The notes under the pieces are model-generated. The model was not told the DNA's origin. It worked only from the letters and a program-made list of their open reading frames with translations, and did no database searches. A DNA stretch of 11,898 bases from Chloroflexota bacterium. Its GTDB lineage: Bacteria; Chloroflexota; Anaerolineae; Anaerolineales; Anaerolineaceae. This document shows positions 4,898 through 11,898 of this stretch, piece after piece; the stretch's first letter is position 1; each line of letters opens with the position of its first letter. The position numbers and the translations under genes were made by a program. Location of the stretch: NCBI GenBank assembly GCA_023434145.1, contig JAEYTI010000277.1, forward strand, positions 1 to 11,898, given 5' to 3'.

Positions 4898-7195
4898 ATG
4901 AGCGAGTTGAGCGGGTTGAAGATCTGGGTCCGGGGCATCGTCCAAGGGGTCGGTTTCCGCCCGTTTATCTTCAACCTTGCCGAAAGCCTGCGCCTGACCG
5001 GCTGGGTGAAGAACACCTCCGCCGGGGTAGAGATCCTCGTCAACGGGGCTCCTGAGGCGCTAGAGCAGTTTGTGCGTGAGGTGCGTGAAAACCCGCCGCC
5101 GCTGGCCCGCATCGACGAGCTGACCGCCGAACCCGTGCCCGCCAATGGATTCACCGGCTTTTCCATCACCGAGAGCCAGCCGCAGGAAGGCGCGTACATC
5201 CCCATCTCGCCCGACGTCGCCATCTGCGACGACTGCAGCCGCGAGATGTTCGACCCCGCCGACCGGCGCTACCGCTACCCGTTCATCAACTGCACCAACT
5301 GCGGCCCGCGCTTCAGCATCATCCGCGATATCCCCTACGACCGGCCGAAGACTACCATGGCGAGCTTCCCGCTCTGCCCGGACTGCGAGACAGAGTACCA
5401 CAACCCGCGCGACCGGCGCTTCCACGCCCAGCCGGTGGCCTGCCCGGTTTGCGGACCGCAAATATGGTTTGAGACAGGTAGGGTTAAACTAGCCGAGCGC
5501 GAGAACGCCATCCAGATGGCGCGGAAGTGGCTACAAGAGGGCAGGATTATCGCCGTAAAGGGGCTGGGCGGCTACCACCTGGCCTGTGACGCGACAAACG
5601 CCGCTGCTGTGCAAAAGCTGCGCGACCGGAAGAAGCGCTCGGATAAACCCTTTGCACTGATGGCCTTCGACCTGGACACCATCCGCAAGCACTGCGCGAT
5701 GAGCGACGAAGAAGCCGCGCTGCTCAAATCACGACAGGCCCCGGTGACCCTGCTGGAACGGCTGCCCTCTTCTACCATCGTGGATGAATGCGCCCCCGGC
5801 CAGCAGACGCTCGGCTTTATGCTGCCCTACACGCCCCTGCACCTGCTGCTGCTAGAGTCTATTAGCGGCTTGCCCGTCGATTTCCCCGAGGTCCTGGTGA
5901 TGACCAGCGGCAACTTTAGCGAAGAGCCGATCGCCTACCGCGACGATGACGCTTCCGATCGCCTCGCCACCCTCGCGGACGGCTTCTTGCTGCACGACCG
6001 GCCCATCCACATGCGCGTGGACGACTCAGTGGTGCGGGTGGCCCAGGGAAGGCCCTACCTCATCCGCCGCGCCCGGGGCTACGCGCCTGACTCGCTGCCC
6101 CTGCCCGCCGACGTTCCGCTAATGCTTGCTACCGGCGCAGAACTAAAAAACACCTTCTGCCTGGCACGCGACCGTTATGCTTTCCTCAGCCACCACATTG
6201 GCGATATGGAAAACTACGAGACGCTCCAGTCGTTTGAAGAGGGTATCCGGCACTTCGAGCGCCTGTTCCGCGTGCAACCACAGGTCATCGCCTGCGACAT
6301 GCACCCCAACTACCTCGCCACCCGCTACGCGCAGCATCGGGCAGAGGTCGAAGGGCTGCCGCTGGTGATGGTGCAGCACCATCACGCGCACCTGGCGGCC
6401 TGCCTCGCCGATAACGGCTGGACCACCACCGAGCCGGTCATTGGCCTGAGCTTTGACGGCACCGGTTATGGCACGGATGGCGCCATTTGGGGCGGTGAAG
6501 TACTGGTCGGCAGCTACACCGGCTTTACACGCCGCGCCCACCTTGCCTACATTCCCCTGCCCGGTGGCGATGCAGCCGTGCGTAAACCGGCACGGATGGC
6601 CCTGTCCCACCTCTGGCGCGCTGGAATCGCATGGGAAGCCGACCTGCCCCCCGCTGAAGAAATCTGCGCGCAGGACCGCTCGGTTCTGCTGGCGCAGTTG
6701 GATCGCCGCATCAACGCGCCCGATACCTCCAGTATGGGTCGCCTGTTCGACGCCGCCTCCGCGCTGATCGGTGTGCGGCAAACAGCCACGTACGAAGGCC
6801 AGGCAGCCATCGAGCTGGAAGCCCTCGCAGACCCGCAGGAGAGCGGTTTCTACACCTTTACAGTCAGTGATGGCATTATCGACCCTGCGCCGCTGTGGGA
6901 GGCTCTGCTGGCCGATTGGCGGGCCGGGGCGGGCGTCCCCGTGCTTGCTGCGCGTTTCCACAACAGCGTTGCCCGGCTTGCGCTCGATCTCTGCCGAACC
7001 ATCCGGCAGGAGATGAGCATCACCACCGCAGCGCTTTCCGGCGGAGTGTGGCAGAACCGGCTCCTGCTGGAGCGGTCCGCTGCCCTGCTGGAGCAGGACA
7101 ATTTCCGCGTACTCATTCATCATCAAGTACCCGCCAACGATGGCTGCATTGCACTCGGGCAAGTGCTTGTCGCCGCGCATACCAGGTATCCATGA
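4898..7195 (+). CDS. hypF: HypF, carbamoyltransferase for hydrogenase cyanide-ligand synthesis
   Basis: A 765-residue enzyme that uses carbamoyl phosphate and ATP to make carbamoyl-adenylate and transfers the carbamoyl group to the C-terminal Cys of HypE. Domains in order: acylphosphatase (residues 1 to about 92, GIVQGVGFRPF with Arg21 and Asn39); four zinc-finger CxxC pairs at C110/113, C132/135, C160/163 and C182/185 with the exact 18-24-18 spacing of the family; a YrdC/Sua5-like adenylation domain from about 200 (KGLGGYHLACDA); and a Kae1-like domain with the metal-binding HHHAH at 494-498, SFDGTGYGTDGAIWGGE and the C-terminal ALSGGVWQNRLLLE. All key motifs and the full length are intact. 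ATG 4898 follows hypB closely with only a weak ribosome-binding site. A hairpin begins two bases after the stop. Confidence 0.98.
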   Translation: MSELSGLKIWVRGIVQGVGFRPFIFNLAESLRLTGWVKNTSAGVEILVNGAPEALEQFVREVRENPPPLARIDELTAEPVPANGFTGFSITESQPQEGAYIPISPDVAICDDCSREMFDPADRRYRYPFINCTNCGPRFSIIRDIPYDRPKTTMASFPLCPDCETEYHNPRDRRFHAQPVACPVCGPQIWFETGRVKLAERENAIQMARKWLQEGRIIAVKGLGGYHLACDATNAAAVQKLRDRKKRSDKPFALMAFDLDTIRKHCAMSDEEAALLKSRQAPVTLLERLPSSTIVDECAPGQQTLGFMLPYTPLHLLLLESISGLPVDFPEVLVMTSGNFSEEPIAYRDDDASDRLATLADGFLLHDRPIHMRVDDSVVRVAQGRPYLIRRARGYAPDSLPLPADVPLMLATGAELKNTFCLARDRYAFLSHHIGDMENYETLQSFEEGIRHFERLFRVQPQVIACDMHPNYLATRYAQHRAEVEGLPLVMVQHHHAHLAACLADNGWTTTEPVIGLSFDGTGYGTDGAIWGGEVLVGSYTGFTRRAHLAYIPLPGGDAAVRKPARMALSHLWRAGIAWEADLPPAEEICAQDRSVLLAQLDRRINAPDTSSMGRLFDAASALIGVRQTATYEGQAAIELEALADPQESGFYTFTVSDGIIDPAPLWEALLADWRAGAGVPVLAARFHNSVARLALDLCRTIRQEMSITTAALSGGVWQNRLLLERSAALLEQDNFRVLIHHQVPANDGCIALGQVLVAAHTRYP

Positions 7196-7196
7196 A

Positions 7197-7246
7197 CTTA
7201 TACCTTTTTGATTGGCCGGTGAACCGATCAATCAAAAAGGTATAAG
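7197..7246 (+). repeat. 18-bp hairpin between hypF and hypC
   Basis: Arms 7197-7214 and 7229-7246 are perfectly complementary over 18 bp. The 14-base loop can itself form a CGG/CCG mini-stem capped by TGAA. It begins two bases after the hypF stop and ends 12 bases before the hypC Shine-Dalgarno sequence. The 5' arm is T-rich and the 3' arm A-rich with no following T-run, so it is an unlikely classic terminator. It divides the otherwise compact hyp operon into hypABF and hypCDE. Confidence 0.85.
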
Positions 7247-7269
7247 ATGAATCACTTCAGGAGTTTCTT

Positions 7270-7530
7270 ATGTGCTTGGGTGTTCCAGGAAAAATTATTG
7301 AACTATTTGAAAGAGGCGGTCTGCACATGTGCAAGATCGATTTTGGTGGCGCGATCCGTGAAGCCTGCATCGAAACCCTGCCCGATGCCAAAGTCGGCGA
7401 CTACACCATCATCCATGCCGGGTTTGCGCTGAGCCTGCTCTCCGAAGAAGATGCCAACGAAACGCTCGCCATGCTGCGCGAAATGGCCATGCTCGGCGAC
7501 GAGCTGGGCGAAGAACAGGAAGAGGCGTAA
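7270..7530 (+). CDS. hypC: HypC, hydrogenase maturation chaperone
   Basis: An 86-residue HypC/HybG/HupF-family chaperone. It binds HypD during Fe(CN)2CO assembly and then carries the iron centre to the hydrogenase large-subunit precursor. The N-terminal MCLGVPGKI holds the essential Cys2. GDYTIIHAGFAL and the following LSEEDANETLAML match the conserved core and C-terminal helix. The acidic tail (GEEQEEA) is unremarkable. ATG 7270 is fixed by the invariant MCLG(V/I)P start and has AGGAG (7259-7263) six bases upstream. hypD begins two bases after its stop. Confidence 0.98.
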   Translation: MCLGVPGKIIELFERGGLHMCKIDFGGAIREACIETLPDAKVGDYTIIHAGFALSLLSEEDANETLAMLREMAMLGDELGEEQEEA

Positions 7531-7532
7531 CC

Positions 7533-8630
7533 ATGCAGTTCGTAAACGAATTCCGCGACCAGGTACTGGTGAAGGGCGTGCTGGATGAGATCCGGCGCAC
7601 CGTCACCCGCCCCTGGGTGCTGATGGAAATCTGCGGCGGGCAGACGCACTCGATCATGCGCTACGGCATCGACCAGCTTCTGCCGCCCGAAGTGGAGCTG
7701 GTGCACGGCCCTGGCTGCCCGGTGTGCGTTACTCCGCTGGAGCAGATCGACCGCGCCCTGGAAATCGCCAGCCGCCCAGACGTGATCTTCACCTCCTTTG
7801 GCGATATGCTGCGCGTGCCGGGATCGCAGGTCGACCTGTTCAGCATCCGCGCGCGCGGCGGGCATGTGAAGGTCGTCTACTCCCCGCTGGATGCGGTTAA
7901 GATCGCGCAGGAGAACCCCGACAAGCAGGTGGTGTTCTTCGCTATCGGCTTCGAGACCACTGCACCGGCCAACGCTATGGCAGTAATCCAGGCACAGGCG
8001 CTGGGTTTGAAGAACTTCTCCGTGCTGGTATCTCAGGTGCTGGTTCCGCCCGCCATGCACGCCATTCTCAGCTCGCCCTACAACCGCGTGCAGGGCTTCC
8101 TGGCCGCGGGCCATGTTTGCGCTATCATGGGCTACAAAGATTACCCGCCCATCGCGCAGCAGTACGGCGTGCCCATGGCCGTGACCGGCTTCGAGCCGCT
8201 CGATCTGGTACAGGGCATTCTGATGACCCTGCAAATGCTGGAGGCGGGCGAAGTGGAAGTAAAAAACGCTTACCCGCGTGCCGTAACCTTTGAAGGCAAT
8301 GTCGCCGCCCAGAAGATCATCCAGCGCGTGTTCATGCCCGTCGACCGCAACTGGCGCGGTATCGGCACCATTCCGATGAGCGGATGGGGCCTGCGCCCCG
8401 AGTTTTGCGATTTCGACGCCGAGCAGCGCTTCGACGTGACCCATATCCAGACAAAAGAATCCGAACTTTGCATTGCCGGGCAGATCCTGCGCGGGATGAA
8501 GAAGCCCACCGACTGCCCCGCTTTTGGCAACCAGTGCATGCCTGAAAATCCGCTGGGCGCGCCGATGGTTTCTTCCGAGGGTGCGTGCGCGGCCTTTTAC
8601 CGGTATGGGAGGCTGATTGAACATGCCTGA
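7533..8630 (+). CDS. hypD: HypD, Fe(CN)2CO assembly scaffold with 4Fe-4S cluster
   Basis: A 365-residue scaffold protein on which, together with HypC, iron receives its CN and CO ligands using the thiocyanate group on HypE. Conserved motifs are MEICGGQTHSIMRYGI with Cys34, HGPGCPVCVTP with Cys62 and Cys65, SFGDMLRVPGS, FAIGFETTAP and AGHVCAIMGY. The C-terminal [4Fe-4S] ligands are C313, C328, C335 and C352, the last within MVSSEGACAAFYRYGR. Length is typical. ATG 7533 has GGAAGAGG (7518-7525) seven bases upstream. The 3' end overlaps the start of hypE by 8 bases, which indicates translational coupling. Confidence 0.98.
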   Translation: MQFVNEFRDQVLVKGVLDEIRRTVTRPWVLMEICGGQTHSIMRYGIDQLLPPEVELVHGPGCPVCVTPLEQIDRALEIASRPDVIFTSFGDMLRVPGSQVDLFSIRARGGHVKVVYSPLDAVKIAQENPDKQVVFFAIGFETTAPANAMAVIQAQALGLKNFSVLVSQVLVPPAMHAILSSPYNRVQGFLAAGHVCAIMGYKDYPPIAQQYGVPMAVTGFEPLDLVQGILMTLQMLEAGEVEVKNAYPRAVTFEGNVAAQKIIQRVFMPVDRNWRGIGTIPMSGWGLRPEFCDFDAEQRFDVTHIQTKESELCIAGQILRGMKKPTDCPAFGNQCMPENPLGAPMVSSEGACAAFYRYGRLIEHA

Positions 8631-9708
8631 GAACGCAAAATCCCCCACCACCTTTGAAGGCCCAGTCTGCCCGGTGCCGCTCCACCACGCCGAGCAGATT
8701 GTGATGGGCCATGGCAGCGGCGGCAAGATGACCAACGAGCTGATCCGTCGGGTGTTCTACCCGCACTTGCAGAGCGAAGCGCTGGCTGCAGGCAACGACT
8801 TTGCCGGGCTGAAGCTGCCCGCCGAAGCCATGCTCAACGGCACGCTCTCCGTTTCCACTGACTCACACATCGTCACGCCGCTGTTCTTCCCCGGCGGTGA
8901 CATTGGCTCGCTGGCCGTGTGCGGCACCATCAACGATGTGAGCATGGCAGGCGCGCTGCCCCTCTACCTCACCGCCGGTTTCATCCTCGAAGAAGGCCTG
9001 CCCGTGGAAACGTTAGAGCGCGTGGTCGCCTCTATGGCCGCCGCTGCCGCGGAGGCTGGCGTGCAGTTCGTGGCCGGTGACACCAAAGTAGCCGAGAAGG
9101 GCAAGGTGGATGGACTGTATATCACCACCACCGGCGTCGGCTGGACTCCTGCTGGGCGTAGCATCGGCGGGGCCCTGGCCCAGCCGGGCGATGTGGTGCT
9201 GATCTCCGGCACCATGGGCGACCACGGCATTGCTGTACTGGGCGCGCGCGGTGATCTGGGCTTCGAAACAGGCGTGCAGTCGGATATTGCTCCGCTCAAC
9301 GGCCTGATTGCCGACGTTCTCGCTGCCGCCCCTGATGTACACGTGCTGCGCGACCCCACCCGCGGCGGTCTGGCGACCACGCTGAACGAGATCGCGCTAC
9401 AGTCTGATGCAGCCATCGTGATCAATGAGAAGGCTGTACCCGTTCTGCCCCCTGTACAGGCCGCCTGCGAGATGCTTGGTTTCGACCCGCTGTACGTTGC
9501 GAATGAGGGCAAGGTGATCGTGATCGTGCCCGAGGCGCAAGCCCAGGCCGCGCTCGATGCCATGCGCGCGCATCCCTACGGCAAATCCGCCGCGCGGATT
9601 GGTTTGGTGCAGGCCGCCCCCGCCCGCCGTGTGCTGATGAAGACCCTCATCGGCGGCACGCGCATTTTAGATGTGCTGGCGGGGGAAATGCTGCCCAGGA
9701 TTTGCTAA
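8623..9708 (+). CDS. hypE: HypE, cyanide-forming dehydratase (carbamoyl dehydratase)
   Basis: A 361-residue AIR-synthase/PurM-like ATPase. HypF carbamoylates its C-terminal cysteine, and HypE dehydrates this ATP-dependently to a thiocyanate, the source of the hydrogenase CN ligands. The C-terminus is MLPRIC, the invariant PRIC ending with Cys361. Other signatures are HGSGGKMTNELI near residue 27, STDSHIVTPLFFPGGDIGSLAVCGTINDV, AGDTKVAEKG and RDPTRGGLATTLNEIA. I chose ATG 8623, which overlaps the end of hypD. An in-frame TTG at 8617 lies closer to the GGGAGG sequence (8607-8612) and would add two residues, so the start is uncertain by that amount. It is the last hyp gene here. Confidence 0.97.
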   Translation: MPENAKSPTTFEGPVCPVPLHHAEQIVMGHGSGGKMTNELIRRVFYPHLQSEALAAGNDFAGLKLPAEAMLNGTLSVSTDSHIVTPLFFPGGDIGSLAVCGTINDVSMAGALPLYLTAGFILEEGLPVETLERVVASMAAAAAEAGVQFVAGDTKVAEKGKVDGLYITTTGVGWTPAGRSIGGALAQPGDVVLISGTMGDHGIAVLGARGDLGFETGVQSDIAPLNGLIADVLAAAPDVHVLRDPTRGGLATTLNEIALQSDAAIVINEKAVPVLPPVQAACEMLGFDPLYVANEGKVIVIVPEAQAQAALDAMRAHPYGKSAARIGLVQAAPARRVLMKTLIGGTRILDVLAGEMLPRIC

Positions 9709-9746
9709 AGAAACGATTGACGATGTAAAGAGAACGAAGGCAGAAA

Positions 9747-9775
9747 TTGACAGTCGAATAATCGCTCTGTATAAT
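9747..9775 (+). promoter_or_regulatory. Perfect sigma-70-type consensus promoter
   Basis: TTGACA (9747-9752), a 17-base spacer and TATAAT (9770-9775) match the housekeeping promoter consensus at all 12 positions with optimal spacing. Transcription should start near 9782. The first clear downstream gene is at 9922, and terminator 9842-9899 stands between the two. Confidence 0.85.
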
Positions 9776-9781
9776 ATTTTT

Positions 9782-9899
9782 TAACTGGCCATAGAAAAAA
9801 CAATAGCATTTGCTGTTGCAGGAATTCCATTCCAGTCCTCGAGGTACCTGCATAGGGAAGAGAATCCCTTGATTCTCCTTTCTATGCAGGTACCTTTTT
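9782..9899 (+). promoter_or_regulatory. Short terminated leader or small RNA upstream of the kinase-like gene
   Basis: The consensus promoter at 9747-9775 and the terminator ending at 9899 delimit a predicted transcript of about 118 bases. TGCAGG (9817-9822) can pair with CCTGCA (9847-9852), which belongs to the terminator's 5' arm, so an alternative antiterminator-like fold is possible, though it is only 6 bp. I saw no leader peptide with a convincing start. It may be an attenuated leader for the gene at 9922 or a stand-alone small RNA. Both are inference. Confidence 0.35.
9842..9899 (+). terminator. Strong intrinsic terminator with T5 tail
   Basis: Arms 9842-9866 and 9871-9895 pair over 25 positions (first 14 perfect, then two G-T wobbles and one A-C mismatch) with a CCTT loop. 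The stem is followed directly by a T-run (9895-9899) and CTT. This is a textbook Rho-independent terminator on the + strand. It lies after a perfect promoter and before the start codon at 9922, so it can end either the hyp transcript or the short leader. Confidence 0.8.
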
Positions 9900-9921
9900 C
9901 TTAAACCATAACAGAAGGATC

Positions 9922-10995
9922 ATGTTTCGCATGGAAAGCAATGACATCTTCACCCATGTAAATCAAATATCTCCTGAATGGCTTACCGAGCTACTACGAT
10001 CAAAAGGGGATCTTAAACAAGGGCATGTTATGGCGCTTTCTGGAACACAAAGAGAAAGCATCACTGCCTTTGTCGGTCAGATAACCGTAGAATACTCAAA
10101 AGATGCTTCTCCAAATGCTCCAAGGAAGCTATTCCTAAAAACAGGGAACAGCAATGAGCCAGAAAATGACGATTGGGAAGGTGAGGTTTACTTCTACAAT
10201 CATATTTCACAAGATTGTTGTTCCGTAGCAATCCCCTGCTATGATGCTGCCTATGCTCCGAATCCGGCCCGCTTTCATATCCTTCTGGAAGACCTCACTC
10301 CTTCACATACGGAGATTCCATGGCCATTCCCACCAACCCCTGAACAATATTCGCAGATTATAAAATGTCTTGCTGCTTTGCACGCACCGTGGTGGAACAA
10401 CCCTTGTCTTGGCGTTGAAGTAAAACCGCGCTTTACTGAAATTACTTTTGAGACATGGTTTCCAATTTGGGAGGAGCAATTGAAGTCTTACTTCGATTTC
10501 CTGGGAGACCGCCTCTTACCAAGACGGAAAAAACTCTATGCGTGGGCTTTACCACGGCTTCTCAACCGTATTGAACAGCGGCGTCAAAATAAGCAGCATC
10601 TAACCATCGTCCATCAAGATGCGCACCCTTATAACTTTCTATTTCCACAAGAGAAAATGACCCAGACAACCCGACTGGTCGATTGGGCAACCTGGGATGT
10701 GGAATTTGGTGTCCGCGATCTTGCTTATCTGATTGCGCTACATAGTTTTCCTGAACACCGTGCACTGATCGAAAAACCCCTTCTTCATCAATATTATGAT
10801 TGCCTCCAATCTGGCGGCGTTTCAAATTACAGTTGGGATATGTTATGGGAGGACTATCGTCTATTCGCTGCCTGGAACATACTGATTCCGATTGAACAGT
10901 GGTATTGGAAAGTTCCGGCACATGTGTGGTGGTTTCATGCGGAACGATCGATTTTAGCGTTTGACGAGCTTAACTGCATGGAACTACTCGATTAG
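9922..10995 (+). CDS. APH/ecdysteroid-kinase-like phosphotransferase
   Basis: A 357-residue protein of the aminoglycoside phosphotransferase/choline kinase-like fold, closest by eye to the EcKL/DUF1679 type. The catalytic loop is HQDAHPYN (231-238) with Asp233 as likely base. The magnesium-binding DFG equivalent is LVDWATWDVEFG with Asp254, followed by RDLAYLI. In the N-lobe, KLFLKTG and EGEVYFYNHI supply the likely ATP-anchoring Lys and Glu. It should phosphorylate a small hydroxylated molecule; the substrate, antibiotic or otherwise, cannot be read from sequence. Its AT content is clearly higher than that of the hyp genes, suggesting a separate origin. ATG 9931 (MESNDIF) is an alternative start, since AAGGA (9915-9919) is too close to 9922 for good spacing. 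A GNAT gene follows after 62 bases. Confidence 0.85.
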   Translation: MFRMESNDIFTHVNQISPEWLTELLRSKGDLKQGHVMALSGTQRESITAFVGQITVEYSKDASPNAPRKLFLKTGNSNEPENDDWEGEVYFYNHISQDCCSVAIPCYDAAYAPNPARFHILLEDLTPSHTEIPWPFPPTPEQYSQIIKCLAALHAPWWNNPCLGVEVKPRFTEITFETWFPIWEEQLKSYFDFLGDRLLPRRKKLYAWALPRLLNRIEQRRQNKQHLTIVHQDAHPYNFLFPQEKMTQTTRLVDWATWDVEFGVRDLAYLIALHSFPEHRALIEKPLLHQYYDCLQSGGVSNYSWDMLWEDYRLFAAWNILIPIEQWYWKVPAHVWWFHAERSILAFDELNCMELLD

Positions 10996-11057
10996 AGCAA
11001 TCACAATCATTTCCATTTAGCATAAGACGATTTCCAGTTGGGGATTCGAGGAGTTTC

Positions 11058-11852
11058 ATGATGATGCGAATCACACCCGCGCAAGTTACACCCGCAGTTC
11101 GAGCGCTTTTTCGGACCGATGAGATGCAGGCAGTCCGCTGTTTTGCCGTCCTTGATGGTTCGGCTCCGAAAGGGAAAATCTTTGTTGATAGCCTCTCCGA
11201 TCCCCGGTGGGCTATGGTTCAGGAAGCTTACGACAATGACCTGTTCCTTGGCGGAAATGTAGATGCGGCGGCTTTTGCCGTTGCCCTAGCCGAGCTCCGC
11301 CAGGAAGGAGATGTGCTGATCGGCATGCCGTATGATGATCCGCGGCTGGCTCTCTTCCCTCCTGAGCCCTATTATGATGCGTGTGTGCTCGAGTTTTATG
11401 ATCGCCCGGTTGGTGAGGGGCTTGATAAATTCCTGCGACAGGTTCCCACAGACTGCGAGATATACCGGCTTGATCGGGATCTGGTAATGCGCACTGAGTG
11501 GGGCCCAGGTGATGTTGCCTTTTTCGGCGGGCTTGATGCCTGGGAGAAAGCATGTTTCGGCTACGTCTTGATGCAAGGGGTTGAAATACTCAGCGAAGCA
11601 TCCGTGGGGCCGCCTGCCCTGGGCTGTTTTGAACCGGGTGTATTCACACAGGAGAAACATCGTGGGAAAGGCTATGGGACGATGGTGACGGCCCGTCTCA
11701 TCCAGCAGATCGAATCAATGGGCATGCGGTCCTACTGGAACTGCACGGTACAAAACGCAGGTTCCGCTGGCATCGCTCAAAATCTCGGCTACCGAATAAA
11801 GAAAGCGTTCCGCTGCATGGCCTGGCACAAGACAGACCCCACGAGCGTCTAA
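11058..11852 (+). CDS. GNAT-family acetyltransferase, ZmaR-like
   Basis: A 264-residue protein with a GNAT domain in its C-terminal half. The acetyl-CoA loop is EKHRGKGYGTMVTARLI (R-G-x-G-x-G pattern, about residues 200-216). SYWNCTVQNAGSAGIAQNLGYR follows the usual late GNAT signature in which Asn and Ser precede the AxxLGY/F helix. The N-terminal half (VRCFAVLDG, DNDLFLGGNVD) fits the two-part family that includes the zwittermicin A resistance protein ZmaR. The substrate is unknown. ATG 11058 is the first of three Met codons in four positions, with GAGGAG just upstream; 11061 is a possible alternative. It lies 62 bases after the kinase-like gene without a terminator between, so the two may be co-transcribed. 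Composition is intermediate between that gene and the hyp genes. Confidence 0.85.
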   Translation: MMMRITPAQVTPAVRALFRTDEMQAVRCFAVLDGSAPKGKIFVDSLSDPRWAMVQEAYDNDLFLGGNVDAAAFAVALAELRQEGDVLIGMPYDDPRLALFPPEPYYDACVLEFYDRPVGEGLDKFLRQVPTDCEIYRLDRDLVMRTEWGPGDVAFFGGLDAWEKACFGYVLMQGVEILSEASVGPPALGCFEPGVFTQEKHRGKGYGTMVTARLIQQIESMGMRSYWNCTVQNAGSAGIAQNLGYRIKKAFRCMAWHKTDPTSV

Positions 11853-11898
11853 GCACAGGTTTGTTTCAGTTTGTTGGTGCGTTTGGGCACCGGGAAAG

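Noticed and set aside
6143..7231. Long open frame on the - strand opposite hypF (362 codons)
   Set aside because: It lies antisense to a fully supported HypF domain and shows no family motif. Long antisense frames are expected in GC-rich coding DNA.
7401..8735. Long open frame on the - strand opposite hypC/hypD (444 codons)
   Set aside because: It is a shadow of hypD with intact conserved motifs on the + strand; the antisense product shows no recognisable domain.

Overview
This window reads as part of a hydrogenase locus from a fairly GC-rich, probably anaerobic or facultative bacterium. The evidence is a complete set of [NiFe]-hydrogenase maturation genes (hypA, hypB, hypF, hypC, hypD, hypE) next to genes for an NADH-oxidising diaphorase (NuoE/HoxE-like and NuoF/HoxF/HydB-like). 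All genes lie on the + strand. I cannot fix the taxon. The gene content would suit a Chloroflexota (Anaerolineae-like) genome, but that is a weak inference.

Layout. Bases 1-98 hold the end of an iron-sulfur protein whose last residues look like the ferredoxin tail of a HydB/HymB-type NuoF. Bases 336-2576 hold nuoE and nuoF, separated by a perfect 28-bp hairpin. The NuoF protein has lost the cysteines of its N-terminal thioredoxin-like domain and has no C-terminal ferredoxin tail. An intrinsic terminator follows at 2594-2635. Bases 2640-3128 have no convincing gene but contain two large hairpin structures. At 3129-3608 lies a short protein with only a cyclic-nucleotide-binding-type domain and no DNA-binding domain. 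The maturation operon hypABFCDE runs from 3836 to 9708. It is tightly packed except for a hairpin between hypF and hypC. After a consensus sigma-70-type promoter and a strong terminator, the window ends with a lower-GC APH/ecdysteroid-kinase-like phosphotransferase gene and a ZmaR-like GNAT acetyltransferase gene. Neither is obviously connected to hydrogenase.

How the genes fit together. NuoE (2Fe-2S) and NuoF (FMN, NAD site, one 4Fe-4S) would form the NAD(H) module of a soluble hydrogenase or related oxidoreductase whose catalytic subunits must lie outside the window, probably upstream. HypF and HypE make the cyanide ligands, HypC and HypD assemble Fe(CN)2CO, and HypA and HypB insert nickel. 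No hydrogenase large or small subunit and no maturation endopeptidase is present here.

The main feature that the genes do not explain is a series of long, near-perfect hairpins starting 2-25 bases after stop codons. Most have T/G-rich 5' arms and A/C-rich 3' arms and no U-tract. That is the opposite polarity to classic intrinsic terminators, and two of them sit inside what should be single operons.
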